IMG/VR virus record: IMGVR_UViG_3300030503_000109
Coordinates: 1 to 32,119 of that record
DNA: 32,119 nucleotides
Strand: one strand, 5' to 3'
Source of the DNA: a virus
The position numbers and the translations under genes are program-made. The notes under the pieces are model-generated. The model worked only from the letters and a program-made list of their open reading frames with translations. It was not told where the DNA came from and ran no database searches. Below, in pieces: positions 20,007 to 29,376 of the stretch (position 1 is its first letter; each line of letters opens with the position of its first letter).

Positions 20007-21167
20007 TTAAATCTCGTACGCGGAAATATAGAGAGACATAGTCGGTGTTCCTGCTGTATTTGAGAATGTGTAGTACAGCGTCTGGATTGTCATGATGTCG
20101 ATAGCCCAATCGCCGGTGTAGGCCGTGCCGCCGGAGCCGCTCACATTTTGATAGCCAAGGTTCTGCGCGCCATCGCAAGCCAGAGCCATGCCGATCTGGC
20201 TTGTCGCTGTGCTCACCAGCTGGGTTTCACCGGAAACGCGAACTGCCGCCTTCGGTATCGCTCCAGTTAACGAGAAACTCGTGAAGGTTGACTGCGTCGT
20301 CGAGGTCTGCAGAGTGAGAAGCTGCGGCACACTGATGCGCCGCCCATTCACCAGGCAGCCCTTCAACTGCCCAGTCGTTGAACTCACAGGGATAACCGCA
20401 AGGAGCGCCGATGCCGTATAGCCGGATGGCATGTTTACGCCACCATAAATCGTAGGCGCAGCCGATGCCGCCTCCATCGTGCCGAGCAGTGCAGCGGCAC
20501 TGGCCGTAAGCGATGCGCTCGCCAAAGTTTGCGAAACGGAAACAGTATAAGTGCCTGCCCCACCAGTGCCGGTACCCAATGCCGTGATCGCAGTTCCAGG
20601 GGCCGCCCCCTGAACAACCTGCCCGACAGCCAGGGCGCCAGACGAAACGGAAGACGCGGTTAGGGTAGTGCCGCTGATCGATCCATTGAACACCGCAGCT
20701 TGTGGATTGAAGATCGCATATACCGCTAGCCAGCCTCCCGCCGTCGCCGTGCCGGTGTCCATCCCACCTGCACCGGTCGTTGCGAGATTCAGCGTCTTGT
20801 TGAAGCTAGGCAGCACAAAGGGCGTGCCGTTCAGAGCGGTTTCGACCGATACCTGATCCGCAGAAAAGGCGATTGTCGTCGCATTGGCGAGACACGACGC
20901 TTTGAGATTGCGAGCGGTTCCCACTATAGGCGAGAACATCGACTTCAGTGCAGTCAGGATCTGGTTATACGTCGTCTTGCTCGGTGTCAAGCCGGCAGCC
21001 ACCGGAATGGCGCGCAACTCCTCCTGGACCATATTGAACCAAGAGGCGCGCTCGAGCGTCGCGAGTATGCCCGACCCCGGGTTCCCTTCCGTCCAATATC
21101 CCTCGGTCAATGCGGCCTCAGGAACCGGCAGTGTCGCAGATGCAGACGGGTCATCAATTCGATACAT
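20007..21167 (-). CDS. Tail fibre protein
   Basis: The 386-residue product starts at ATG 21167 behind AAGAGG. The N-terminal WTEGNPGSGILATLERASWFNMVQEELRAI is the baseplate-attachment module found in many myovirus tail fibres. The centre is rich in Gly, Thr, Ser and Ala with an inserted beta-rich repeat (GSISGTTLTASSVSSGALAV). The C-terminus is a beta-strand tip (DWAIDIMTIQTLYYTFS). It follows gp48, where Mu carries its fibre gene gpS. It probably makes the primary receptor contact. Confidence 0.8.
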   Translation of the reverse strand: MYRIDDPSASATLPVPEAALTEGYWTEGNPGSGILATLERASWFNMVQEELRAIPVAAGLTPSKTTYNQILTALKSMFSPIVGTARNLKASCLANATTIAFSADQVSVETALNGTPFVLPSFNKTLNLATTGAGGMDTGTATAGGWLAVYAIFNPQAAVFNGSISGTTLTASSVSSGALAVGQVVQGAAPGTAITALGTGTGGAGTYTVSVSQTLASASLTASAAALLGTMEAASAAPTIYGGVNMPSGYTASALLAVIPVSSTTGQLKGCLVNGRRISVPQLLTLQTSTTQSTFTSFSLTGAIPKAAVRVSGETQLVSTATSQIGMALACDGAQNLGYQNVSGSGGTAYTGDWAIDIMTIQTLYYTFSNTAGTPTMSLYISAYEI

Positions 21168-21175
21168 AGAGCCTC

Positions 21176-21778
21176 TTACGAGTAGGCAAAAATAACTATC
21201 GTGTGTGCTGGAATTACTTCGCTGATCTCGCACTGCAAGACTGCGTTTCCCCAGGACGCCAATGGATCACCGGCCCGCGCAGAACCCACGCGCGATTGCG
21301 TGATGGTATTTAGGGGTGCATTTATCTGCCAGACGAACGACCATTGCTGACCCATCCGGCTGACGGGCTGCCCAACTCGGCTTTGTCCGACGCGAGATGC
21401 CGCGTACTCGGTCACAGTGACCGTATATCCGAGCAACGCGGCGTATTGAATGAAATATGGAACAGACTGGCCACCAGATCCGGCGAAGCGTGCGACGACT
21501 TGCGCCTGACGCGCGGCGACCGTAGGCGCCGGGCCAGCGCATGGATCGGGCAATCCAAGCGCCGCCTCCCACTCAGGAAGAAGTTGTACGGCCGTCGCTG
21601 GGAACGCATCAACCAGAAGGTTGTTGTTCTGCTCGGTGTGGCGTTGCCATGCCGGAGTAAGCCCCGCCTCGACTTGCGCCATCACCGATGTTGGGTCGCG
21701 CGACCACGCCAGCCCGCGCGGCATAAGAGCCTGCAGTGCCGTCAGAAAATCCGAGGCTTTATAGTTGGGAGCGGCCAT
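21176..21778 (-). CDS. Mu gp48-like tail protein (DUF2313)
   Basis: The 200-residue protein begins with the family hallmark LTALQALMPRGLAWSRDP, includes a LLPEWEAALGLPDPCAG segment, and ends in a beta-rich region. In Mu-like phages this baseplate component links the wedge to the fibre. It starts 1 nt before the gp47 stop region and ends 9 nt before the fibre start, as in the Mu order. The middle contains repeated SRVGQ units (SRVGQSRVGQPVSRMGQ). Confidence 0.88.
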   Translation of the reverse strand: MAAPNYKASDFLTALQALMPRGLAWSRDPTSVMAQVEAGLTPAWQRHTEQNNNLLVDAFPATAVQLLPEWEAALGLPDPCAGPAPTVAARQAQVVARFAGSGGQSVPYFIQYAALLGYTVTVTEYAASRVGQSRVGQPVSRMGQQWSFVWQINAPLNTITQSRVGSARAGDPLASWGNAVLQCEISEVIPAHTIVIFAYS

Positions 21779-22939
21779 TTAGGGATTCCACGTGATGACG
21801 CCCAACGTCGGCAACTGGCCTGTCGTGCCGACAATGTTTGCCGTCGGCGACGTGATCACGAAGCCTTGCGTACCAGGAATCGCTGCGATGGCCGACTCGA
21901 TATACGACAGGTCGATCGTCCCGTTCTGCCCCGGCGTCGTACTCAGCGGCGAGCCATATAGAACGAACACGCCTGCGATAGCCGCGGCGATCAGTGATTT
22001 GGTCGCTGCGGAGAAATTCGCCGTCCCGCTAATCGTGAAATTGATCACGTCCTGCGTAGGCGCATAGATGTACACCAGCGCCGTCGCCGGCCGTAGCGGG
22101 TAGATCCAGTTCGCTACATTCAACAGATCGAGCGTCGCCGTCGGCGAGCCGCGCGTCTCTAGCGTCGCAACGCCGCTGACGCCTTGCGGGAAACCGTTGT
22201 TTGCAGCCTCGGTGACGTCGAGCATCGGATAAACGACCACCGTGCCCGCGCCAAACCCATTCGGGTTGCACCACGCGCGCGTGACGCCATTCACCTGCAG
22301 CGCCCACGTTACATAGTCTTTCTGCGCCCCACCCTGCGGAACGTTCTGGTACGCCTGCAGCATGTTCGAGCGCAGGCTGTCATCGTTCTCGACATCGGCG
22401 CCGCCCGTGAAAGCGGTCGTCACGGAACCCGTCGAACTGATGCCGTTGATCGACGTCCCGATGGTCATCACGGTGCCGATCGGGCAATTACCGAATGCGC
22501 CGGTCAAGCCAGCCGGGTCGGCGTTTGCCACCGCGTTGACGGTCACATTGGTTCCCGACCACACACCGGCGGACGTCGTCGTGTATCCAACGCCATCGCC
22601 ACGCGTGATCGGGGTACCGATAGGCAGCGGCGTCCCGTTCGTGCCCGGAAAGGTGATCTGCCCGGGAACTGCTAAACCAGCCTGCGTGGCCGGCTCGCGG
22701 AACACATTCTTTAGCGCAGCCCATGCCTCAAGGAATTCATCCGTTGCGGTGAACGGATTCGCCTGTTGCGCGACCCAATCGGTGTATCCGTATTGGAGTT
22801 GAGCAAGACCAGAGAGCGCCGTGCCGAGGATCTTGAGAACCGAGAACCGCAGCAACGGATCTGAGCCGGCCACGCTCGCCTGAATGTCGGCTGCGACCTG
22901 TGCTTTGATCGAAGTGAGTGTTGGACGCGCGAACGGCAT
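21779..22939 (-). CDS. Baseplate J-like wedge protein (Mu gp47)
   Basis: The 386-residue protein starts at ATG 22939, overlapping the gp46 stop by one base. MPFARPTLTSIKAQVAADIQ is the typical opening of this family. Later, GTPITRGDGVGYTTTS and ALQVNGVTRAWCNPNGFGAGTV match the baseplate J pattern, with a C-terminal domain of about 100 residues. It forms the baseplate wedge together with gp46 and gp48. Confidence 0.92.
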   Translation of the reverse strand: MPFARPTLTSIKAQVAADIQASVAGSDPLLRFSVLKILGTALSGLAQLQYGYTDWVAQQANPFTATDEFLEAWAALKNVFREPATQAGLAVPGQITFPGTNGTPLPIGTPITRGDGVGYTTTSAGVWSGTNVTVNAVANADPAGLTGAFGNCPIGTVMTIGTSINGISSTGSVTTAFTGGADVENDDSLRSNMLQAYQNVPQGGAQKDYVTWALQVNGVTRAWCNPNGFGAGTVVVYPMLDVTEAANNGFPQGVSGVATLETRGSPTATLDLLNVANWIYPLRPATALVYIYAPTQDVINFTISGTANFSAATKSLIAAAIAGVFVLYGSPLSTTPGQNGTIDLSYIESAIAAIPGTQGFVITSPTANIVGTTGQLPTLGVITWNP

Positions 22940-24186
22940 TATGTGTTGATCCCCGACCAGGCCCATGCATACTGGCCCGTCATCAGTTGAGTTCCGTTTT
23001 GCTTGTACGCAGTGATCTGCGCACCCAGTACGCTTGGCCGCGCCCACTGCACGCTGATGTCGAAGCGCGCGACTACGCCGTCATCAATGAGCCACTGCAG
23101 GGCTTCGGCGAGGTAGTCATACGCAAGCTGCAGCGTCTCGGGGATCTGCTTCGAGCGCTTGAGCAGCCACATTCGCGAGCCGATCGGCACATCGTCATCA
23201 CCCCACCAGCCACGCGGGTCGTTTGAACCATCGGGAATCACGTCGCCCGGCTGCGCCATGCGATCCGTGAAAAGGCTGATGATGATCGCCGTTTGAAGGT
23301 CGTTACCGGTTTGCACAAACCCACCAGCGGCGACCGTGTTAAGCGTGTAGGTACCAGTCCACGTGAGTTGCGCGCCAAAGACCGGGGCAGCCGCAAGCGC
23401 CACTGAACCGGATGCGCTCAGCGTGTAATCCGTGACCGTTACAGCGGATGTGGTCGTGGGGATGTAGCTGCCTGCCGTATTGCCTGCCGCGCCAAACTGC
23501 GGGCCAAAGAATGTAACGTTGTCGCCAATAACCAGCGCGTTAAAGTCGATGCCTGCGACATTGTCCGACGCAGTGCTCGTCGGCGTCATGATGGCCGAGC
23601 AGAAATACCATCCGCCGCCAAGCGATGTTATTTGCGCATTCGAAGCGATGCCCGTGACCGATGTCACCGATCCAGCGCCGGAGAGCGAGAATGTCGCATC
23701 TCCGGCCTGCGTGAAAGAGTGCAGAGAGATGGCACTGATGGACCCCGCCTTTGCAAACACGCTAATCGGATATGCCTGCCCGGCAACGACCGACATGCTC
23801 TGGTACAGATATGCACTTCCGACCGCATTGGCCACCACGTTGTACGCGTGAGTGCTGCCGTCAGGGCCTGTGACTGCCGTAGCGGAGCCGACGCGCGATG
23901 AAACCCACGAGCCAGATGCGAGATTTGTGGATTGAAGAAAGCCGTTCGTCCGTGGCGTCGCATACAGCAACTGGTTGCCTTGCCAGTCGTTGCGGTAAAT
24001 CGAAGCAACGATGTTGCTTATGACGTTCGCGCTAGGTACTAGCGGAAACTGCGTCGCGATGCCATCACCCACCCCGAACAAAGCGGGCGATGCGACAGAT
24101 ACAGCCTGCTGTAACAGGGTCGGTGGGCTAAAAACAAGATCCCCACGATTGTTCACGGGGTCCCACATAAGAGTTGCGTCGGCCAT
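22939..24186 (-). CDS. Mu gp46-like baseplate protein with a large inserted beta domain
   Basis: Residues 1-20 (ADATLMWDPVNNRGDLVF) and about 265-415 (GNDLQTAIIISLFTDR, then DPRGWWGDD, IGSRMWLLKRSK, ALQWLIDDGVV) are a split gp46 protein, normally about 150 residues. Between them is an insert of about 240 residues. It begins FGVGDGIATQFPLV and IYRNDWQGNQLLY, continues as a jelly-roll-like region (YNVVANAVGSAYLYQ, GWYFCSAIMTP) and ends VTVTDYTLSASGSVALAAAP. These are features of carbohydrate-binding modules seen in other tail proteins. The reading frame is intact through both junctions, so it is a domain insertion, not a frameshift. Confidence 0.85.
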   Translation of the reverse strand: MADATLMWDPVNNRGDLVFSPPTLLQQAVSVASPALFGVGDGIATQFPLVPSANVISNIVASIYRNDWQGNQLLYATPRTNGFLQSTNLASGSWVSSRVGSATAVTGPDGSTHAYNVVANAVGSAYLYQSMSVVAGQAYPISVFAKAGSISAISLHSFTQAGDATFSLSGAGSVTSVTGIASNAQITSLGGGWYFCSAIMTPTSTASDNVAGIDFNALVIGDNVTFFGPQFGAAGNTAGSYIPTTTSAVTVTDYTLSASGSVALAAAPVFGAQLTWTGTYTLNTVAAGGFVQTGNDLQTAIIISLFTDRMAQPGDVIPDGSNDPRGWWGDDDVPIGSRMWLLKRSKQIPETLQLAYDYLAEALQWLIDDGVVARFDISVQWARPSVLGAQITAYKQNGTQLMTGQYAWAWSGINT

Positions 24187-24201
24187 TTCCGCTCACGCAT
24201 G

Positions 24202-24223
24202 AAAAAAGCCCGCAAAAGCGGGC
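24202..24223 (-). terminator. Intrinsic terminator between gp45 and gp46
   Basis: GCCCGC (24208-24213), loop AAAA, GCGGGC (24218-24223); the - strand continues into TTTTTT. It lies just after the gp46 start on the transcript's upstream side, 16 nt from that start codon. Confidence 0.85.
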
Positions 24224-24245
24224 TTCGTCGTTGAGCGCATGCGCG

Positions 24246-24860
24246 CTACATCGGCACGGTCGGTGTGCCAGTGGTAATCGTGCTGCCGCCAGTCTGGACG
24301 TTGACGACCGGATGGCCGTGCGTGTCGTAGTCCTGGCGCATATCGGCCATCGTGTCTGCGTTCGTGGCCGAGTTATCCTGGATGTCGCCGGTCGAAGAGA
24401 CGAGAGGCGTTACGAACTGCACACCGCCGGGTGCCACTACCTTGAACACTCCGGTGCAGTTCACTGTGAAATTTGTTGCGTTGTTGCACGTGACCGGCAA
24501 GCCAGCCGCGTTGATGACCAGGCCACCATTGCTCAAGTAAACCTGTATGCCGTTTTGCTGATACAGCATCGACTCGCCAATCGCGAGCGCCTTCGGGCGA
24601 GATGGTTGATGGTTTGTCGCCACCACGGCAACATCGCCCGGATCACCCGCGATAGCACCGTAAATCACATCGGACCCGACTGGCGGGTTTGATGTGAGGC
24701 CGTATTCGGCCAGCCGCATCCTGTTGTCAGAAGTGAACAGGTCATTCCCTTTCACCTGCATCTTCTGAACGGTGCCGCTGTCGTCGACGAATGTCACACG
24801 ACCGCGCCCGAACAAGCCACGCAGCCGCATGAACATCCGGTCTAGTGCGCCTGAGTCCAT
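24246..24860 (-). CDS. Baseplate spike protein (Mu gp45 / gpV-like)
   Basis: The 204-residue product starts at ATG 24860, overlapping the gpP stop. It has an N-terminal OB-like domain (GRVTFVDDSGTVQKMQV and GLTSNPPVGSDVIY) and a beta-helical C-terminus of short repeats. DTHGHPVVNVQTGG near the end has the HxH arrangement of membrane-piercing spikes that bind a metal ion at the tip. Confidence 0.88.
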   Translation of the reverse strand: MDSGALDRMFMRLRGLFGRGRVTFVDDSGTVQKMQVKGNDLFTSDNRMRLAEYGLTSNPPVGSDVIYGAIAGDPGDVAVVATNHQPSRPKALAIGESMLYQQNGIQVYLSNGGLVINAAGLPVTCNNATNFTVNCTGVFKVVAPGGVQFVTPLVSSTGDIQDNSATNADTMADMRQDYDTHGHPVVNVQTGGSTITTGTPTVPM

Positions 24861-25978
24861 CAATTCCCCGCAGTAACGTCTGGAGCGATTGGGTTGAGGA
24901 TGATCGGCTCCTGATAGAAGGCCGCCGGCGGCATGATGGTGAGATCGGCAGTCGTGCCGTTCTCATCGCGCTTGTAGGTCACGTCCGAAATCAGCCACGT
25001 TTGCGGCTTCAACTTCAGGCCCGGCAGATCGATTGCGACGAGCGTATTGGGCGTCCACAGCGCGCCGGCCGAGTCGCGCCAGCTATCCGTCGTCAGGCGA
25101 ACCTGAAACGACCGGCCATACCGACGAGCCATTTCCCATTGCGCCCGCTGCGCCGCGACATCCTGCCCACCAAAAACCGACTCAGCGACGATCGCGCGGT
25201 ATCGAAACCGCGGCACTGTCTGGTCTTTCACGCTCGCGATGAGATTCCCACCGTCGCCGACGTCCTGACACGTGTCCAGACTCTGCCGAACGGCGTCATA
25301 GTCTGAAAAGCGGCCATCCATCCCATACATCATGCTGGCCGACTGGACGTTAATACCCTCAGTGAACCCGCTCGCTTGCTGCTGTGTGCCGATTCCAGAC
25401 AGCAGGAGGCTGCCGTCGGGCTGGTCGTATAGCAGGAGAGCCCGGAACCGGCACAGCCTCTCCAGCACGTCATAGATCGGCTCGCCGACCATGATGTTGA
25501 GCTGCGGTATCGGTGCTCCCTGGTCCGCGCCGGCCGCAAGGTTTGCCGGGATTCCATAGACCGAGCACAGGTTCTGCGCAATCTGTAGCAGCGGCATATT
25601 CAGCAACTGACCGCCGGGCCACTTCGCCGAACAGTCGACGAGATCCTGACACTTGCTGCGGCCAGTTATCCTGATGGTGTGCTGCCGCGCGTTGTAGGAC
25701 GGAAGATACCGGTCCACAAAGCCGCTCAGCACCAGATCGGCGCCGAGATACACCTCGCACTGGTCGCCCGGCTGTACGATCACTTCCGAAACGCCCGGGT
25801 ACGGCTCCGTGAACTCCACGTCGAAGTCCGACGGGCACCGCTCGATGCCGCGCGTCACGCGCACATTCAGCCAACCCGTGATCTCGCGTGCGTTCGACGT
25901 CGTATAGGTCTGCTGCCCCGCCGCGGCACCGGTGTTCCGTGTGCACGTCGAAACCTTCAGGGTGAGATCGTCGCTCAT
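24860..25978 (-). CDS. Baseplate hub protein (Mu gpP / gpD-like)
   Basis: The 372-residue protein begins with SDDLTLKV and contains ITGWLNVRVTRGIERCPSDF and GFVDRYLPSYNARQHTIRITG, typical of the Mu gpP hub family. A C-terminal segment, RAQWEMARRYGRSFQVRL, is shared with late control gpD-like hubs. It makes the ring between tail tube and spike. It follows the gp43-like gene with a one-base overlap and precedes the spike gene, the usual order. Confidence 0.9.
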   Translation of the reverse strand: MSDDLTLKVSTCTRNTGAAAGQQTYTTSNAREITGWLNVRVTRGIERCPSDFDVEFTEPYPGVSEVIVQPGDQCEVYLGADLVLSGFVDRYLPSYNARQHTIRITGRSKCQDLVDCSAKWPGGQLLNMPLLQIAQNLCSVYGIPANLAAGADQGAPIPQLNIMVGEPIYDVLERLCRFRALLLYDQPDGSLLLSGIGTQQQASGFTEGINVQSASMMYGMDGRFSDYDAVRQSLDTCQDVGDGGNLIASVKDQTVPRFRYRAIVAESVFGGQDVAAQRAQWEMARRYGRSFQVRLTTDSWRDSAGALWTPNTLVAIDLPGLKLKPQTWLISDVTYKRDENGTTADLTIMPPAAFYQEPIILNPIAPDVTAGN

Positions 25979-27411
25979 CAGGTCGCGAGTGCTTGGAAGG
26001 AGGGGCCACAGAATGCGGGGTGAATAGGATTGATCTGCTGCACGAGCCCCAGCTCACGCGTTGGATCGCGATAAATTCGCTGAGCCAGTACGAGCGAAGG
26101 GAGCGTCGTCTGAAACGTGAACGTTGCGATCGATGCCAGATCCGCGCCACGGGCCTGCAGATCGGAAATAACCGACTGCCGGAGCGCGCGCAGCGCCTGA
26201 AAGCTATTGTCGTCGCCAGCATCCCCTGCAACATCGATTTCCGCATCAATCAGCCCAACTGCCGTCCCCATGACCGTATTGGCGTCCTCTTGCGAGGTCG
26301 GCTGATAGGTCGTGAGACTGATTGCCAGCTGCGCCAGCGCGGTGCGGCGCAACAGCGCGGACAGCGCCGTCTGCATCTCAAGCATCGCGGCGCCGATCTG
26401 CCCCGGCGTCGTGACTGGCACCGGCGAGAACTGAGCAAGGTCGCCGACGAGCCGCACCGCGTCGGTCGGATCGGTCGATGCAGCCACAACAGATGCAAGC
26501 AGCGACTGCGCCGCGGCCTGCACCGCGGCCGCATTCGACGGATTCGCCGCAGCGATCTGCAACACGGTACCGGCTGCAGCTACGGCAGCACGCGCGGCAG
26601 TCGCCTGCGCCAACAGATCATCGGCCGTTACGCTGGGCGATGACTGCGCATTCGAGCCGGCATAGCCGCTATTCGTGCCGCCGAAGAGCCGCCCGAAATT
26701 GCCGAACAGCGTTGACACCGAACCGATCACGCGCTTGACGTCGTTCACGGCCGTGGTCGCGAGCTGATACCAGCCCACTGCGGTTGAAACAGCCTGCTGC
26801 ACGACTGCGGCGCCGTTTTGAATTGAAGACGCCGTAGATTTTATGAAGTCCGTCAGCGATGAGCTGCTCAGCGCGTCAGCATTTTGGTTGCTCTCATCGC
26901 CAGTCGATGCGACTGCTTTCGGAAACAGGCGGTCGCCTGAAACCATTAGCGTCAGACGTATCTCGAAGACACGCCCCGCGATCGTTTCCGTTATCTCAAC
27001 GCCCAAACAGACGACGTTTTCGACCCTGCCCAACGTGGGATGCACGAGGACAGTTCCGCCGGGGTCTTCGCACACGGCCAACAAATCATCGCGCTGCTTA
27101 ACTACTGGCCCTTTCCCGGTAATCAGGTCGTCCTCGACGAGGAACCCAACCACTTCAAAACGGCGCTGCTTCTTGCCAAGGTCCTCAATCCACGACTCAT
27201 CGCGGAACGGATAGTCGTGAATGGCGACCTTGCGGCCGGCAGCGGTACGCACCGAGTCGACACCAAACGGCACGCTGCCATAGCTCGCCGGCTTGAGCAA
27301 ATCCAGCCAGCTCCCGGACTGAAATCCCGCGAGGCTGGCCAGATTCCCAACAGAAGACGCAACACCGCCAATGCTGCCGGCGACGTTCAGCGCGTTCGAG
27401 ATGGTGCTCAA
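25978..27411 (-). CDS. Mu gp43-like tail protein, DNA circularisation N-terminal domain family
   Basis: The 477-residue protein shows the family block GSVPFGVDSVRTAAGRKVAI, then RDESWIEDLGKKQRRFEVVG and GRVFEIRLTLMVSG. The rest is Ala-rich and helical. In Mu-like phages the protein belongs to the tail and lies between the tape measure and hub genes. The start overlaps the tape-measure stop by 4 nt. The family name reflects early annotation, not a shown activity. Confidence 0.88.
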   Translation of the reverse strand: MSTISNALNVAGSIGGVASSVGNLASLAGFQSGSWLDLLKPASYGSVPFGVDSVRTAAGRKVAIHDYPFRDESWIEDLGKKQRRFEVVGFLVEDDLITGKGPVVKQRDDLLAVCEDPGGTVLVHPTLGRVENVVCLGVEITETIAGRVFEIRLTLMVSGDRLFPKAVASTGDESNQNADALSSSSLTDFIKSTASSIQNGAAVVQQAVSTAVGWYQLATTAVNDVKRVIGSVSTLFGNFGRLFGGTNSGYAGSNAQSSPSVTADDLLAQATAARAAVAAAGTVLQIAAANPSNAAAVQAAAQSLLASVVAASTDPTDAVRLVGDLAQFSPVPVTTPGQIGAAMLEMQTALSALLRRTALAQLAISLTTYQPTSQEDANTVMGTAVGLIDAEIDVAGDAGDDNSFQALRALRQSVISDLQARGADLASIATFTFQTTLPSLVLAQRIYRDPTRELGLVQQINPIHPAFCGPSFQALAT

Positions 27412-29375
27412 GGATTTGCTCCGCTATTTACGCCCATGGCGTAGTTGACCTTCGTCGGCAGGAATCCGCCATCGGAGCCTCTCGCCTCGGGCCGAACGCC
27501 TGCAGGAACGCCGTGAAACGTCACATTGACTGCAGTGGCTCGAGATTCACGATCATTCTCAAAGCGCTGCGACAAACCGCCGGCCGGAGGCGCAGTAGAA
27601 GAGCCAGGCGCAGTCGGTGCACCAGCCGCTCCTCCGGCCAACGCCGCGCCGACGCCGGCATTGATTTGCGCATCCGTATAAGGCTGCTGACCATTCTCTG
27701 CACGGATCTGCGCTTTCACGAGCGCGGCCACGACCGCAGGATTGTTCAAGTCAGGAGTCTGGTCGCCAGACAGTCCGGTACCCTTCGACAAAATGCCGAC
27801 GTAGTTGGCCATCTGCTGCGGGGTGTTGCCAGTACGAGCTCCGCCAGTCCACTTATCGGCAATGGCCGCGAGAGTCAGCCCTCGATACCCCTTCCGGAGA
27901 TTTTCAGCCGCAGCCGCGATCCCCTTTTCCGGCGTGTCGTAGACAATCTCGTTGTCATGGTCGAGCATGTTCAACGGGTTGTTGCTGCGAATCCCGAGAG
28001 GCGCAAGGCCACCGGTGCCGCCGTGCGCATTTCTGTCGCCGCGAGACACGAAGTGGCCGCCGCTGAACGAAAAGAAATCCTTGGCTGCCTGCACCTCGCG
28101 CGCCCACCACGCCGCGTTGGTGTCTTCCTGCCGAAGGGACTGGGGAAGCTTGCCGCCGGCATTGCGCGGTACGAAATGCCCGCCTTCCGTCGATTCCTGA
28201 ATCTTCTTGATTGCAATGCCCGCACCGACGGCCAGCGCAGCCATTGCGCCGACAGCGCCCAACGAGAGACCGGCGACGCCCGTTACCGCCGCCGGAATTG
28301 CGCTCGTCGAAAGCGTCGTCAGCGCAGTAACCAGGCTGAGCACGCTCGTAATCGGCCCAGCAAGAGTTATGGCAGCGATGCCGATCAAAACACCATTCAC
28401 GCCACCGATCGCATCCCAGAACCCTTTGATCTTGCTCGTGACCGCATCCCAGTTGACGCTGTTCAGCCAGGCGACGAATTTGCCGACGGCTGCCGCAATC
28501 TTGTCGGCGATCTCAACACGATGCGCATCGAGCCACTTCGACAAGCCAGTTACCAGCGGGCCGAGAACTGGGATCAGGTTTGAGCCAATGCTGTTACCGA
28601 GGCCCGACACCGAATCCTTCAGATCGTTGACGTTTTCCCAGAAGACCTTTGCGCGCTGGATTTCATCCGGCGTCGGCACAAGCCCCTTCTTGTAGGCTCG
28701 CGCCTTGTCCGCGTCCCACGTGCCGTTCTGGATCATCGGCAGCAGACTGCCCATACCCAACGAATTCGCCGCCTCACGCTGCCCCTCGACGCTCGGCTGC
28801 TTACGCAGCGCATCCATGATGCGTTGCTGGGTGGTCAGGTAGTCGATCGAGCCGTCGTTGTTCCGTTTGATCTGCACGCCCATCTTTTGCAGCATCACCA
28901 TCGCATGCGGATCGGCGCCATATGCCGCGCCGCGGATCGACATTTGCGACGATGACATGCTCGAATCGAACTCTTCCGCCGAGACGCCCGCCCGCTTCGC
29001 GGCCACATGCCACGCGGCCAGATCCTGCGCATTCATGCCGAGCAACCTCGACGACTTGTTCAGGCCGAACCCAAACGACCCGAAGCGCTCCGCCAACGCC
29101 GACAGGCCCGCGAGGGACGCGGCTCCGCCGATCGCCGTCAAGCCCGGGATGATCTCCACGATGCGGTCAACTACCTTACGCGCCGCGCCCGCGACGCCGC
29201 CGAGACCCTTCTTCAGCTTTTCAAGGCCACCTTGGCCGACATCGCCCAGCTTGCTCATGCTCTTCTGGGACTTCTCGATCGGCTCCGTTACTTTGCTGAG
29301 CGCAGCCTTGATCTTGTTGACCGTGGCAGTCGCGGCATCGTCGGCACGGATGCGAATGACGAATTCTTGAGCCAC
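27408..29375 (-). CDS. Tape measure protein with C-terminal transglycosylase-like domain
   Basis: The 655-residue protein starts at GTG 29375, one nt after the frameshift ORF ends. It opens with a helical region (ADDAATATVNKIKAALSKV), has hydrophobic stretches in the middle (VLIGIAAITLAGPITSVLSL and GLSLGAVGAMAALAVGAGI) and then a soluble domain. The segment GIRSNNPLNMLDHDNEIVYD, followed by EKGIAAAAENLRKGYRG, LAAIADKWTG and QQMANYVGILS, is a muramidase-like fold found in tail proteins. The protein fixes tail length and, with this domain, could open the peptidoglycan during DNA entry. Confidence 0.88.
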   Translation of the reverse strand: MAQEFVIRIRADDAATATVNKIKAALSKVTEPIEKSQKSMSKLGDVGQGGLEKLKKGLGGVAGAARKVVDRIVEIIPGLTAIGGAASLAGLSALAERFGSFGFGLNKSSRLLGMNAQDLAAWHVAAKRAGVSAEEFDSSMSSSQMSIRGAAYGADPHAMVMLQKMGVQIKRNNDGSIDYLTTQQRIMDALRKQPSVEGQREAANSLGMGSLLPMIQNGTWDADKARAYKKGLVPTPDEIQRAKVFWENVNDLKDSVSGLGNSIGSNLIPVLGPLVTGLSKWLDAHRVEIADKIAAAVGKFVAWLNSVNWDAVTSKIKGFWDAIGGVNGVLIGIAAITLAGPITSVLSLVTALTTLSTSAIPAAVTGVAGLSLGAVGAMAALAVGAGIAIKKIQESTEGGHFVPRNAGGKLPQSLRQEDTNAAWWAREVQAAKDFFSFSGGHFVSRGDRNAHGGTGGLAPLGIRSNNPLNMLDHDNEIVYDTPEKGIAAAAENLRKGYRGLTLAAIADKWTGGARTGNTPQQMANYVGILSKGTGLSGDQTPDLNNPAVVAALVKAQIRAENGQQPYTDAQINAGVGAALAGGAAGAPTAPGSSTAPPAGGLSQRFENDRESRATAVNVTFHGVPAGVRPEARGSDGGFLPTKVNYAMGVNSGANP

Positions 29376-29376
29376 G

